Positions 33,700 through 44,612 of a stretch of DNA of 64,000 nt are shown one piece after another. Within the stretch, counting starts at the first letter, position 1. Each line of letters opens with the position of its first letter. Source of the DNA: Perognathus longimembris pacificus (Eukaryota; Chordata; Mammalia; Rodentia; Heteromyidae); assembly GCF_023159225.1 (NCBI RefSeq), contig NC_063162.1, forward strand, positions 86,705,438-86,769,437, written 5' to 3'. The notes below the pieces were generated by a model. The model saw only the letters and a list, made by a program, of their open reading frames with translations, was not told the DNA's origin and did no database searches. A program made the translations under genes and the position numbers.

Positions 33700-33914
33700 G
33701 TGCCTGTACTGAGGCTTGATCTCAGGGCCTCATGCTCTTGCTTGGGTTTTTCATTCAAGGCTATATATCACTTTACCACTTGAGCCAAACCTCTACTTCT
33801 GGCTTTTTGCAAGTTAATTGGCAATAAGAGTTTCATGGACTTTTTCTGAGCTGGTCTCAAAATTTGTTCCCCAGACAGTTGCCTCCTGAGTAGCTAGCCA
33901 CCAGTTCCTGTCTT
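33700..33914 (-). mobile_element. B1-Geo SINE, minus strand
   Basis: Complement of the Geo end (tgtactgaggcttgatctc), Geo A-box part (accacttgagccaaacctct), linker (gttaattggcaataagag) and a degraded B1 head. Confidence 0.85.
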
Positions 33915-34728
33915 ACTTTGCTTTTTCACTGACTTTGTCACAGGCCAGTAGGAAATAGCTCATATTCACAGCTGGCATCTTGAGTAACATTTGTTTGGAT
34001 CAACGTTTTTCCAAATGTGGTCCCTGGCCCAGTAATATCAGCAATGTCTAGGAACTTGGGTAAAGTGTAAATTCTCAGGCCCAACAAAGATGTAAGGAAT
34101 CAGAAATCCAGGATGGAGCCAAACATTGTGCATGCTCATGGACCACCCCAGGCTGCTGTGAGGATGTGGGAGTTACAAGCCGCTGGCAGGGGAAGGGCTG
34201 ACAAGAACAAGGGGAGATAGCGTCCATTAGAATCTACCAGTCAGAGGAATCAGTCAAATCTGTCTTAGGAATCCCCCAAACTCCTTTAAGTTTTGAACTG
34301 TATTTGCCTTGACATCAGGTGTCATCTATTCCAAAGACATCTATTTATGTACTCACCTTAACAAAACTCAAAGTTTAGGTTTTCAAAGCTAATTTTTAAC
34401 AGATTGAAGAGGGAAGGACCATTTTATACCATCTTCTTACCTCATTTGTATTTTTTCCACTTTTTTGTCAGACATTCTCCAATAACTAACACACACACAC
34501 ACACCTCCTCAAAAGGAAGGAATACCATGGATGGCCTGAGTTCAAATTTTGACGCTCCTTCTATAGTCTAAGGATTTCTCTTCGTAAATAGAATAATTAT
34601 ACAATGTATATCATAGGCAATCATTTAGGATGAAATATGATAGTCCATAGAACATGGTTCTTATCAAGCTTTGTATTTAACTAATATTAACTAATATTAG
34701 CACTTATTCTTTACCAAACCTGGACTTT
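33915..34728. other. Mostly unassigned; short (CA)n at 34490-34505 and MIR-like patch at 34535-34690
   Basis: The MIR-like patch (gagttcaaattttgacgctc, later ttctcttcgtaaatagaataat) is weak. Rest unassigned. Confidence 0.35.
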
Positions 34729-34952
34729 TTCTTAATTGTGCCAGTACCATAGTTTGAATTTAGTTGCTTAGCTTTTTCACCCAAAGATGACACTTCACCA
34801 CTTGAGCCACAGCTCCATTTCCAGCTTGATGGTATGTAATTGAAGATAAGAGTCTCACAGACTTTCCTGCTTGGGCTGGCTTTCAGCAACCATCCTGGGA
34901 TCTTAACCTCCTTGAATAAGCTAGCATTGCTGATGTGAGCCCCTAGAGCCTC
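34729..34952 (-). mobile_element. B1-Geo SINE, minus strand
   Basis: Complement of Geo (ccacttgagccacagctcc), linker (gtaattgaagataagagtct) and a degraded B1 head. Confidence 0.83.
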
Positions 34953-35529
34953 GTGCCAAATGTCTCTTTGGCATTAGATTTATCATCCAAGGTTAGAGAA
35001 AGGTGGTAACCTCTTACTTCAAGTGCTGAGTTTATGATTGCTAGTTGTAAAGGAAACATTGTCTCTCTCACCAAAACTATATCATACTTGGAAATATTCC
35101 AATTGATAGACACAAAACCAGAAAGCAATAATAATAAGCATACTATCAGTCTCTGCAAAGGGGCCCATGCTACAAAGGATTTCAAACCTGTGAGTGCCAA
35201 GTTTCCCTTATTTGGAAGTAGCCCATGTGAAATTCTAGAACTCTGAAAGTGTCATGTACATTCTGTCCACCGCCTTTCCCTTTTTCTGTCTTTGTGTCTA
35301 CTTACGTCAACTCTTCTTAATATTTAAGAGCTTTTCAGGAAATTCAGCTATGAAAAGACAGCAAAGCAGTTTTGAATTGGCAAAGGCTTCACATTGCAGA
35401 GGTGATACTAATCCAGAGAAATACACTATTATCTTTGTAATTTCCAATTGTTCCTGGAAGCATTTTGCACCAGAGACCAGTGCCAGCTATTAAGTAGAGG
35501 AGCCTTCATTTGGATTGCCAGAATTAGCT
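34953..35529. other. Unassigned stretch
   Basis: No repeat or exon recognised; overlapping short frames only. Confidence 0.35.
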
Positions 35530-35810
35530 GAAATTAAGATCCTTTGACATCTTCATACAGATAAAAAAAGAGTCAGGTTCAGTACAAACAATCCAGAATT
35601 TAATAGATTGCGACAGGTTATAAAATTCCGTGCATTTGAAAGAAAAGCTTTGTGGGTGGAATAATGTGTTTCTAATTTACACATAATAAGACCATGAAGC
35701 TGTGACTGGAGGAACATTAAAATAATGAGGAAATTTCAGTTATGGACACTTTATGCCGAGATCTTAGAGATTATGATTAGGGCAGTCATTTCCCCAAGTA
35801 CCTTACATAG
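35530..35810. promoter_or_regulatory. Candidate conserved non-coding element (inference)
   Basis: Repeat-free with AT-rich motif clusters (ccagaatttaatagattgcg; gtttctaatttacacataat; ggacactttatgccgagatc). No coding frame. Conservation unknown. Confidence 0.25.
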
Positions 35811-36065
35811 CTGAGGAGATCCGGGACAAAGAAAGGAGACAGGAGGAGTGAGTGGCTGTGGGCTGGAGGGGGGAGGAAGGCATTTTTTGAGATGACTCAA
35901 ATCAGCTTGACTCACAAGTGGAGGACGTTATTAAACTTAGCAAATGCTACACTTACAGAATCCCTGTCAGGAGCCGTGCTGGTGTCATTGCTATGAATGA
36001 GGAAGACTCATCTGTGACATAAGCAACAGCATGGCAATATTTATGGCTAAAACTCTTCCCCAGTT

Positions 36066-36329
36066 AGAAGAAGGAGAAGGAGGAGAAGAAGAAGGAAGAA
36101 GGAAGCAGGAAGACAAAGAAGAAGATGAAGATGAAGAGGAGGAGGAGGAGGAGGAGGAGGAGGAGGAGGAGGAGGAGGAGGAGGAGGAGGAGGAGGAGGA
36201 GGAGGAGGAGGAGGAGGAGGAGGAGGAGGAGGAGGAGGAGGGGAAGGAGGAGGAGGAGGGGGAGGAGGAGGAGGAGGAGGAGGAGGAGGAGGAGGAGGAG
36301 GAGGAGGAGGAGGAAAAAGAGGAAGAAGT
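36066..36329. repeat. (GGA)n purine tract of about 264 bp
   Basis: Near-perfect GAG/GGA triplets with few interruptions (a GGAAGG near 36243). Frames across it encode only poly-Glu or poly-Arg. The mirror-symmetric homopurine strand is the classic substrate for triplex (H-DNA), and the G-rich strand could also form quadruplex-like structures. Confidence 0.97.
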
Positions 36330-36477
36330 TATTTATCTTGATTCCCTGTCACCACAATCACGCAACCAAGCCACCTGAATCCATCCTACCCATAGGAACA
36401 CGATGCAAAATGGCTCCATTGGAGGCTTTCAGTATTGTTAAGTTCTGATGTGATTCTATTGTTTTACAGTATAGTAT

Positions 36478-36720
36478 ACCAGGCACTGGTGGCTCTCACC
36501 TCTCATCCTAGCCACTCAAGAGGCTCAGATCTGAGCACCAATGTTTGAAGCCAGTAGGTTCAGAAAAGTATGAGATTCTTCTTTCTAATTAACCAGTTAA
36601 AAAACAAAGAAAAACAAAAAACATAAAAACAGAAGTAGAGATGTTGCTCAAATGGTAGAGTTCCAGCCTGTGTGAAAATGTCAAGAGAAAGCGTGAGGCC
36701 TTGAGTCCAAGCCCCTGTAG
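36478..36720 (+). mobile_element. B1-Geo SINE, plus strand, with A-rich linker expansion
   Basis: B1 head (ccaggcactggtggctctca), linker then an A-rich expansion at 36598-36630, then the Geo half (gttgctcaaatggtagagtt; ggccttgagtccaagcccc). Confidence 0.82.
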
Positions 36721-36914
36721 TGTGTCACTCCATAACTTTTGGTACCTATTGTCCTCTCACAAATGGAAGGAATTCAGGCAGCGCAGCAGAGAACATGCGC
36801 CTAATGAAAGGCACATGATTCACTTTATTGCCAATTAGTCTTTTCCTGTTTTTCTTTTAAGACCCATTTCTCAAGTGTAAGTCAATATAAACTAGAAGCC
36901 TGTTTTCTCTCTCT

Positions 36915-36916
<2 letters not shown>

Positions 36917-36954
<38 letters not shown>
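36917..36954. repeat. (CA)n microsatellite
   Basis: About 19 CA units. Confidence 0.95.
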
Positions 36955-36956
<2 letters not shown>

Positions 36957-37288
36957 AATCTTGTCTGTTATTGCTTCTGCTATCGTTTATGCATTGGTTG
37001 TTACATTTATTATAGGTAGTTAATAAAAATTGACCACCCAGGTGGTCGGAGATCTGGTAACTTTGTTCTTTTTGTTTTATGTTTCTCCAGTAAAAAGGTT
37101 TTAGTTTTTTTAATGGCTTTCTCCTTCTTTGCTTTCCAAAAAAAATTTTTTTGCCATAGCCTCTACATGCCAGGCATTTTAAAGGTACTGAAGATTAAGA
37201 TGCCTATCTGTGTTTAAGCTGTTCTACCAGAGAGCCTTTTCATACTACCTTGACCTAATCAGAGTGTAAATATGAGAGAAAGGGGAGC

Positions 37289-37340
37289 ACACACATATAT
37301 ATATATATTGTATGTGTGTATACACATATGTGTGTATGTA
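37289..37340. repeat. CA/TA/TG imperfect palindromic microsatellite
   Basis: CACA, TATA and TGTG runs follow each other, giving imperfect self-complementarity. Confidence 0.8.
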
Positions 37341-37965
37341 GTAGATTGAAACAAAATTAAGTGATTGAAGTAAAAGAAGACTTTAATTCCATTGCCCACC
37401 TACAGCCCAGCCACTAGGCAATCTGAGAAGATGCTAGCTTTCCAGTGTAGAGAGGAGCAACCAATGACTGCAGTATAGACACGTCAAGACCAAACCAAGA
37501 AGTGCTCATGCCAGCAGCCTCTCCCGCCTAATCCCCCTCTCCCCTTCCTTTCCTGAGACATGAGGTTTTGTTACCAGTTACTATTTCCTTCTTCTCTTTC
37601 TAAAATGACCTTGGACATCAACTATTCTAAACTCCTAACAGAGAGTTGAAGTTCTTCACTGATCTTTCATGTGGAGAAACAGCTCTAGTTTGTGGTTAAA
37701 ACAGAGGATGCTGCTGTCATGGCTGGTTTTCTAGGAAGCTACATTCCGAATAGACAAATGTGTCCTGCACATCGGCTGTGCCATCTTCCAGAGCTGCTCC
37801 CGTGCCCGGCAGCCTCACCATATCTGTGAAGAATCTCATATGTGCAGATTCAGAGTTGGAAAAAATCTGTTTGTTCCTTATTCTTTGTTGTTGTTCTTCT
37901 TGAAAGAATTGTAAACGTCATAGGCTTATCGTTATAGCTTCAAAATCTAACACCTATGTTTTTAA
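37341..37965. other. Unassigned stretch
   Basis: Moderately CpG-retaining part at 37740-37830 (acattccgaatag; gcccggcagcc). No exon recognised. Confidence 0.35.
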
Positions 37966-38060
37966 AAATTAATTTTTTTGATTATGTGGTACTGAGAAAT
38001 TGAACCCAGGGCCTCATGCATGCTACGCAAGCATTTTGCCACTATGCCACATTCCCAGCC
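37966..38060 (-). mobile_element. ID monomer (no Geo half), minus strand
   Basis: Complement of the ID half only (gtggtactgagaaattgaac; cactatgccacattcccagcc) with a T-rich tail at left. A monomeric ID-like copy beside the dimeric family. Confidence 0.8.
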
Positions 38061-38164
38061 TAATACCAATGTTTTTTAAAGGACCAAATATAGCTACCAA
38101 TAAGGCACTGGTCTGAAATGCATGAAAAATGCCTTGTTCACCCACAGCTCATGTTTTTCATCCT

Positions 38165-38353
38165 CATTGTTCACAAGTCTGAGATCAAAGGACTTCAGTT
38201 CAAAGCCAGCTGGGGCAGAAAAATTCCTGAGATTCTATCTCTAATTAATCAGCAAAATACTACACTACAGTTGTGGCTGAAGTAGAAGAGTGTTATCTAT
38301 AAGCAAAAAAAACTGAAGGAGAGCACAAGGCCCCCATTTCTAGTCCCAGAATG

Positions 38354-38397
<44 letters not shown>
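38165..38397 (+). mobile_element. B1-Geo SINE, 5' truncated, with (CA)n tail
   Basis: B1 3' part (gagatcaaaggacttcagtt), linker (tctctaattaatcagcaaaa) and a diverged Geo half to about 38354. The tail has become a (CA)n run at 38355-38397. Confidence 0.75.
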
Positions 38398-38398
<1 letters not shown>

Positions 38399-39466
38399 TA
38401 TGCAAAGAGATTTATATAGAGAATCCATGATGGCTAGAACAATGCAGTTGCTAGCCCAAGTTCAAGTGGTCAACCAATGGTATGAAAGGGATATGTCCAG
38501 AATGTGTTCCTATACCCTTAACTTCAACAGAACAAATAGAAGAAACAAAGATCTCTGAGCTGAAGTTCCTAGTGAGGCATACTGATAATAATAGCCATTT
38601 TTCTTTAACTCTTATTTCTTGAAAGCATCTATTAATTCCTTCAAAGTTATTCTGAAAGCAATGAAGTTATTATTTTACCTGTACACTGTGTGCTAAGTGA
38701 TTAATTGTTTTAATATTGAACACAGGATCACTATCTACAAGATATTTAGAAATGATCAAAATAAGATACCTTTACTGACTTCCCATGTAAGAAATAAAAA
38801 GAATATATAAGGAATATAAAACTCAAAATAATACATGTAACTATCTGAATGGGATTTTAGTGGAAATTTCCAAAGTGTGCATATCCTTTAGCTCCACAAT
38901 TCTACTTTTAAGAACTTATCCTAAAAGTATGCATTATCATAATTTATCCTAAAAGTATGATTATCATAACAATAATTCAAATATTCAATACTAGCAGATA
39001 AGATAATTAACATTAGCTTCGATTTCAAATATTGCCAAATCTCAAGGCTTAACACAGTCACTATTTTCCATTCATGATAGCATTCAAGTTCATTTGTCCT
39101 GTGGACTTCCACTGAGCAATTTGGAGATCTTGACTTTTCTTATTTTGCAGCGCTTTTATCTTTTCCAAACCTCAGATCTTCCTGTGCATCTCTTGCAATT
39201 ATCCATCAGAAGAATGAAGAGAAAAACCTGGATGTTTTTATGGCCTGGATGTTGTTCACATTATTCTGACTATATTCTGTTGGCCAGAACTAGCTACATG
39301 GCCATAATTAGTTGCAAAAAATGATGGGAAGTACGAATTTTAGCTATGCCCAAGGAGAAAAACAGAATGATGAGTACCTAGCTGGTCTATGAGATACCAC
39401 AGATTGAAAAGACTGTGACAAATCCATAAGCATGATACTATGCAGTTATTAAAAACAAGACTGTAA
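38398..39466. other. About 1 kb AT-rich, unassigned
   Basis: No SINE or exon recognised. A local near-duplicate of about 20 bases near 38926-38960 (cctaaaagtatg repeated) is the only structure noted. Confidence 0.4.
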
Positions 39467-39752
39467 GCCCAGTGCTGGTGGCTCATGTCTATAAGTTGTA
39501 GCTACTTAGGAGGCTGAGATCTGAGGATCACATTTCAAAACCAGGCCAGGCAGACAAATCTGTGAAATCCTTATCTCCACTTAACCATCAAGAAGCTAGG
39601 TATGAATGTGTGATTGCGTGGTAGAATGCCAGACTTGAGTGGAAAAAAAGAAACAAAGAAGAAGCAATAGCAAGAGGCCCTATGTTAAAAACCCTAATAC
39701 AAGTGTGCATGTACATGTATGTGCAAGCACACGGACACACACACACACACAG
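39467..39752 (+). mobile_element. B1-Geo SINE, plus strand, with CA-rich tail
   Basis: B1 head (cagtgctggtggctcatgtc), linker (ccttatctccacttaaccat), diverged Geo half to about 39704, then an alternating GT/CA tail. Confidence 0.83.
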
Positions 39753-41189
39753 AGAATAGTTAATGAGGCAATGGTAAATTAAAAATGTTAAATGAAAAAG
39801 ACAAGTGGAAAAGCACTTAGGATACAACCTTAATTTTGTAAAACTTGCATAATACAAACAAAAATCCTAGAAGCCATGCATTGGTGTTTTTTTTTCCTGT
39901 GCTATATTTTCCTAACTTTCTACCACAAATGCATTTTAAATTAAAAGCCAAAACAATTTCCAAAAATAACATTTCCTGGGGAAAGGACACTAAATTTCTG
40001 TTACAACAGGAGAAGGGTTGTAGAAATCCGTTATACAGCAGGCAGACATGGAAGGATATTGTATTGTATGCTTATAACAAGACCTTTGATATTTTTACTA
40101 CAGGAGTATGGGAGGTCGTAGATTGGTTAATTAGCTTGATTTAATCATCTCATCATGCATAACAAGCGTAAAAGATCATGTTTACCACAAATATATACAA
40201 TTCTTATTTGTCAGTAAAGCTGGAATAGCTACCTTAGAATTCTCCTCTCCAATAGAAATATGACACAAAGCACACAGGCAACTCTAAGTTAAAAATAAGA
40301 ATCAGTTAAAATTAACTTTATTAATAGGTTTTATTTAATCTGGTGTATTTCAAATGTTATTCAACATGAAATCAATAAGGATTAAGATATTAACATTTTT
40401 AAAAAAAACATGCACATGTGTTTCTTATTTACGTGGAGTCTTTGGAATGTGGATTCTAGCTTGAACCAACCACATTTCCAATGCTAAATTGCCCTGTGTA
40501 GCCGGAAGCTACAGTATTGGGCCACATCTCTGTAGAACTGACACCCAGACAACAGTGTGGGGGTTCTCAAAAGGGAAACCATCTTAGTTGGAGATTAAGA
40601 AAAGCTTCAGGAATGAAATTTTGGGATTTTATCTCAAAAGATATTTTCAGTAGTTAGTAACTAATAATGCCAGACATGGATTGTTACATTGTCGTCTGCA
40701 CACTGACCACTAGGTGGCGCTAGAGAAGACGAACTGCCACTGCAGAAGCAAAACCAGAGGCTCTGAGGAAAGGACAAAGTGGCTCACACCAGGCTTAGAT
40801 CAGATAAGGCCACTGTAGATTGCAAGTCAAAAATGCATTTAATATGCCAAACCTACCAAGAAGTATTAACCCTCAGCTAGGCAAATTCATCTAACAGCTT
40901 AATTTATCACAAAGGTTGGATAGTCTGTGGAGTTTATGGCAACTCAATGGTAGCAAATATACTTTGCACTGTTGTAAAGTAGCAAATTGTAAGTCAAACA
41001 ATTGTGAGTTGAGGACATCTGCACCTGGGTTGGGGATTTGCACTTGTCCCCCTAGGGACTCCTAGGTAGTAGAAAAAGACAAGGAAAGCAAGTTGAAGAA
41101 GCAAGTTGAGAAAGCATCCTGGATAGGATGAGAGGAAGCAAAAATCTATTTACGGGAGAGAATAAATGTAATAAGAGAACATTCCCATG
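39753..41189. other. About 1.4 kb unassigned, containing a CTCF-like site
   Basis: No SINE or exon recognised. Holds the CTCF-like motif at 40704-40722. Confidence 0.4.
40704..40722 (+). promoter_or_regulatory. Strong CTCF-like motif
   Basis: The sequence tgaccactaggtggcgcta closely fits the vertebrate CTCF core (CCA-C/T-AG-G/T-GGCG-C). The CpG in the core is retained. It lies outside any SINE copy, so it is not a repeat-borne motif here. Orientation plus. Binding not tested. Confidence 0.65.
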
Positions 41190-41310
41190 CATATTTTACA
41201 GACGAGGAAACTGAGGCATATAGACACTAGAAAAATTCTCACGATTACACAGTGTGTGGCAGAGCCTGAATTCCAGCCCAAGTATTTTAGGGCCTGAAGT
41301 CTACTTCTTA
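41190..41310 (-). mobile_element. MIR relic, minus strand
   Basis: tattttacagacgaggaaac, then a cacgattacacagtgtgtgg block and gcagagcctgaattccagcc match the complement of MIR in order. Confidence 0.85.
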
Positions 41311-41334
41311 AAACACAAAGACTATATAATTTGC

Positions 41335-41525
41335 AACCAGAGCCCCAGATTCAAGGTCTAGGGTGAACAGTCACCCATTGGAGGAGTTTCTCGGTATCTC
41401 CTGGATCTTGGCTTCCTTTCCTCTATGAAAATGGGACCTATCTTATCTCTTAAAATGTCAGTGTGTGCATGGAATGACATTGGACATAGAATGAATGAAT
41501 TACACTGCCTGGCACAGAGCAGATG
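41335..41525 (+). mobile_element. MIR relic, plus strand
   Basis: gcttcctttcctctatgaaa with atgggacctatctt, followed by acactgcctggcacagagca, fits the MIR 3' half. It faces the previous MIR. Confidence 0.75.
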
Positions 41526-42191
41526 CCAAGAAATGCTAGTTGCCCAGCAAAATGCACTGAGAGATTCCAGAACTGTTAGCAGGGGTACTTACACAGGAAG
41601 ATATATGTTAGAAATACGTAGCTTCCTTGTTAATCTGCCAAGTGTATTGAAGCTGGAAGAGATGAATGATTGTATGACCACTGTGCAGAGACAGTGGCCA
41701 ATGTGACTATGTGTCACAAGATGTTAGACCCAGAACACAAAGGTCCGTCTAGTTCAACTATACTCATGTTACACAATAAAGGAGCCAAAGTCCAGACATA
41801 AATGATACGTATAAGGGAAATCACAGACTAGCTCACCTCTTTTAATTTCTTGATTCATTGATTTCTTTTTCTCCTCAACTCTTCCAGGGCTAATGTTAGA
41901 CATTAACACCAGGATTTTCAACTCTTAACAACAAAAATAACTGTCTTCTTTGGTGTAAATGATACACTTTCAATCCTCCAAAGACTTTTGTGGACATTAG
42001 TCTCATTTTGTCTCGCCAGTAGCAACCACCACCACAGCCCTCAAATAGTAGGTGATCTGAAACAATGAATTCACTTCAGATGGCCAAACTGAAGCATGAG
42101 GGAAGGGAACTCATTTCTGACTCAAATTCATTTATATCTACTTTTATCCATTCTTTAAAATTCAAATGTACTTTGCTTTATAGAGGATAAC
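41526..42191. other. Unassigned; possible MIR3/L3-type patch at 41715-41820
   Basis: tccgtctagttcaactatac followed by an ataaaggagccaaagtccag block resembles an ancient SINE/LINE 3' pattern. Not firm. Confidence 0.35.
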
Positions 42192-42420
42192 AAACCTGCA
42201 ACCAGTGGTTCACACCCATAATCCTAGCTACCTGGGAGGCGGAGATCTGTGTATCCTTGTTCAAAGCTAGCCCAAACAGAAAATCTCATAATCTTATCTG
42301 GATTAATCAGCAAAAAGTTGGCAGTAAAGCTGTAACTCAAGTGGTAGAATGCTAGCCTTGAGCAAAAAAGCCTAGGTCCTGAGTTTAAGATTCAGTATCG
42401 ATACCCCCCCACACACACAT
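42192..42420 (+). mobile_element. B1-Geo SINE, plus strand
   Basis: B1 head (accagtggttcacacccata; gctacctgggaggcggagat), linker, Geo half (gtaactcaagtggtagaatg) and a C/CA tail. Confidence 0.87.
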
Positions 42421-42732
42421 ACAAAGTCCACAAAATGTTATACAAATCAGTATACAATTTTCACCCTGAGTAGAATTTCACAGCTTTTGAATTATCTCTT
42501 TGTTTAGATCCTAAAATTTAATGATCAGGGTTCTCATGAAACAATGTCAAAACCAAAACTTTTTATTCTGTGATCAATAAGAAATTATACATTTGTAGCT
42601 GTTGTGTTTTAAACAAGATGAATTAAGGTATATATTGACTATCAAATAGGCTAAAATGTTGCTTCTATCTCCAGAGCAAAGGAAAGAGACCATGTAGAAT
42701 TAGTTTTCTGGCCTATGGAGAACTGCTAAATT

Positions 42733-42751
42733 CTACCACCAGAGGGCGCAG
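42733..42751 (+). promoter_or_regulatory. Strong CTCF-like motif
   Basis: ctaccaccagagggcgcag is a near-consensus CTCF core (CCACCAGAGGGCGC), plus orientation, about 2.0 kb from the one at 40704 and on the same strand. Not inside a recognised repeat. Confidence 0.68.
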
Positions 42752-42777
42752 GAAATGTAAAGTGGTCTTCAGAAAAC

Positions 42778-42797
42778 AGACGCTAGGTGGTGCTGCT
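42778..42797 (+). promoter_or_regulatory. Weaker CTCF-like motif
   Basis: gacgctaggtggtgctgctc keeps the ctaggtgg core but has the core CpG changed to TG. It sits 45 bases downstream of the strong motif on the same strand, which suggests a decayed or weak second site. Confidence 0.35.
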
Positions 42798-43209
42798 CTG
42801 CTAGTTTTCTTCGGGCCTACTTTTAATTTCTTCTTTGTTTGGCTTTCACTTTGTAAAACATGTTTAAATTTCTCCTAACCTCTTCTTAATATATTTATAT
42901 TTGTTATTATGACTTTATAGAACTATGGTGAGAGGAATAGAGCTAGTGATTCATCTTAGTATTTATTTACTTTATACGATATGGATGTAATTAGTTATAT
43001 TTGGCTTTGTGGTATTTTTAAGACATTTCTGTAAAAGGCCAGATTAAGTTTTTCTTTTCAGTCTTTCCCTTTCTCATAATCTTGAGATTTTTATTGGATA
43101 TTTCATTTTACCTTGGTTTTTAATAAGAATCACAACTCAGCAAAGCTATCAAAGCTGAAAAAATTAATGTAATACAACTTAAAAAGAAAATTGGATATCC
43201 ATAAAGAAC

Positions 43210-43558
43210 TTGGGGGTGGGTTTTCCTGTTGTTTTCAACAGAGTTTGCTCAGTAATGTTAATTGTTTAATTCATTTGCTGTGTGTCTGTGAGCTATACCT
43301 CTCCTAATTATTATGAGGCAGTTCTTCTTAATATGCTCCCCGATCTCTTCCCAATCTGAAAATCTGTGAGATGACTATGCAAACATAGTCTTCTCATTGC
43401 CTATCCCAAACATAATCTTTGAATATGCATATATGGTAGGCTGTCAGTTTGGAGAAATCCAGATCATTCTTAATGGCACAGTACATGGAGTTATGAGCTC
43501 CAGGTTACTTTTCAGCCCATGTTATTTAACTGAATTTCTGGTAAGAATAAAGTCTGAG
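43210..43558. promoter_or_regulatory. Candidate conserved non-coding element (inference)
   Basis: Repeat-free block with octamer/POU-like and homeodomain-like motifs: gactatgcaaacatagtc (a palindrome around tatgcaaa), tgaatatgcatatatgg, gtaatgttaattgtttaatt. Enhancer-like by motif density; untested. Confidence 0.3.
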
Positions 43559-43660
43559 TTGTGTGCCAGTGGCTCATGCTTGTAATCTTAGTTATTCAAG
43601 AGGCTGAAACAAGGGAGAAAAGCCCTCAAGACTCCATTACTGATGAATTAGCATAACGCA
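43559..43660 (+). mobile_element. B1-Geo SINE fragment, plus strand
   Basis: Only the B1 head (gtgccagtggctcatgcttg) and part of the linker remain. Confidence 0.7.
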
Positions 43661-43689
43661 GGGCCCTGTGGAATCGAACCACAGAGCAG

Positions 43690-43880
43690 AACTTTCTGGA
43701 CCCAATTCTAGTTCTCTCGTGTTTTTGCTGGGAGATGGAAGGCCATTAATAATCAAATAGGCCCTGAGCATCGTGTAAGGTGATGTGCTGGATATGTTCC
43801 CCACGACTGCTTGGAGAACAGAGTTGCCAGCTACTAGGGAATTAATAATGGTGAGCAATAACAATCAAATGTGACCAGGC
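43690..43880. promoter_or_regulatory. Candidate conserved non-coding element (inference)
   Basis: Holds paired TAAT/SOX-like motifs (ccattaataatcaaatagg; gggaattaataatggtgagc; caataacaatcaaatgtg) with retained CpGs. Between two SINEs. Untested. Confidence 0.28.
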
Positions 43881-43930
43881 ATGTGTTTGGGGCTCATTCC
43901 TGACCAAACTTTTGCCCCTCCTTGTCATCT

Positions 43931-44167
43931 TTTGTTTGTTTGTTTGTCTCCGTGGTAGGGCTTGAACTCTGGGCCTGGGCTCTATCCCTGAGCTCTTCAG
44001 CTCAAGGCTGGCACTCTACCACTTGAGCCACAGAGCCAGTTTTCTGGTGGTTCTTTGGAGATAAGAGTCTCACAGATTTTCCTGTCCAGGCTGGCTTTGA
44101 ACCATGAGCCTCAGATCTCAGCCTCCTGAGTAGCTAGGATTACAGGCCTGAGCCACCAGCACCAGCC
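43931..44167 (-). mobile_element. B1-Geo SINE, minus strand, well preserved
   Basis: Complete: complement of the Geo end (agggcttgaactctgggcct), A-box part (accacttgagccacagagcc), linker and B1 head (gattacaggcctgagccacc). Confidence 0.93.
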
Positions 44168-44396
44168 CATTGTTGTCATCGTGAGAGGTGACATTAAGCC
44201 ACTGTTGGTATTCACATGGATGTGCTACTTCGAAACTACCAGAACTGGTAAAAAATCTCCAGTGTGAGCTTACCAGCCCAAATGTGCACAGGGAGCCCGA
44301 GTGATGAGCACCTGGGGTCTTTTTTAACCTGTGGTTTTTTTTTTAATTTTTATTAATTAAATTTTGTTGACAAGGTGTTGTGCAAAAGGTAACCTT

Positions 44397-44612
44397 TTGT
44401 TTTTGTATTGGAGTTTGAACTCAGGGCCTCAGGCTCACTCTACCATGTGAGCCACGAAAGTCTTCCTTTTGTTTGGGGATTATTTTTGTTTGTTTTTGCT
44501 TTCATTTATTTTCAAATAGAATCTCACCTTTTGCCCAGATCAGACTGGACTGTGATCTTCCTAGTTATGCTTTCTGTGTGGCTGGGATGACAGGTATGCA
44601 CTACCATTGCCA
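44397..44612 (-). mobile_element. B1-dID-type SINE, minus strand
   Basis: Complement of the dID half (gagtttgaactcagggcctc; accatgtgagccacgaaag), T-rich linker, then the B1 half complement (ggctgggatgacaggtatgc). No Geo insertion between the two tRNA-like boxes. Confidence 0.7.

Noticed and set aside
36031..36378. 115-codon frame rich in Glu (and an overlapping Arg-rich frame)
   Set aside because: Entirely the product of the (GGA)n tract; no start context, domain or flanking exon.
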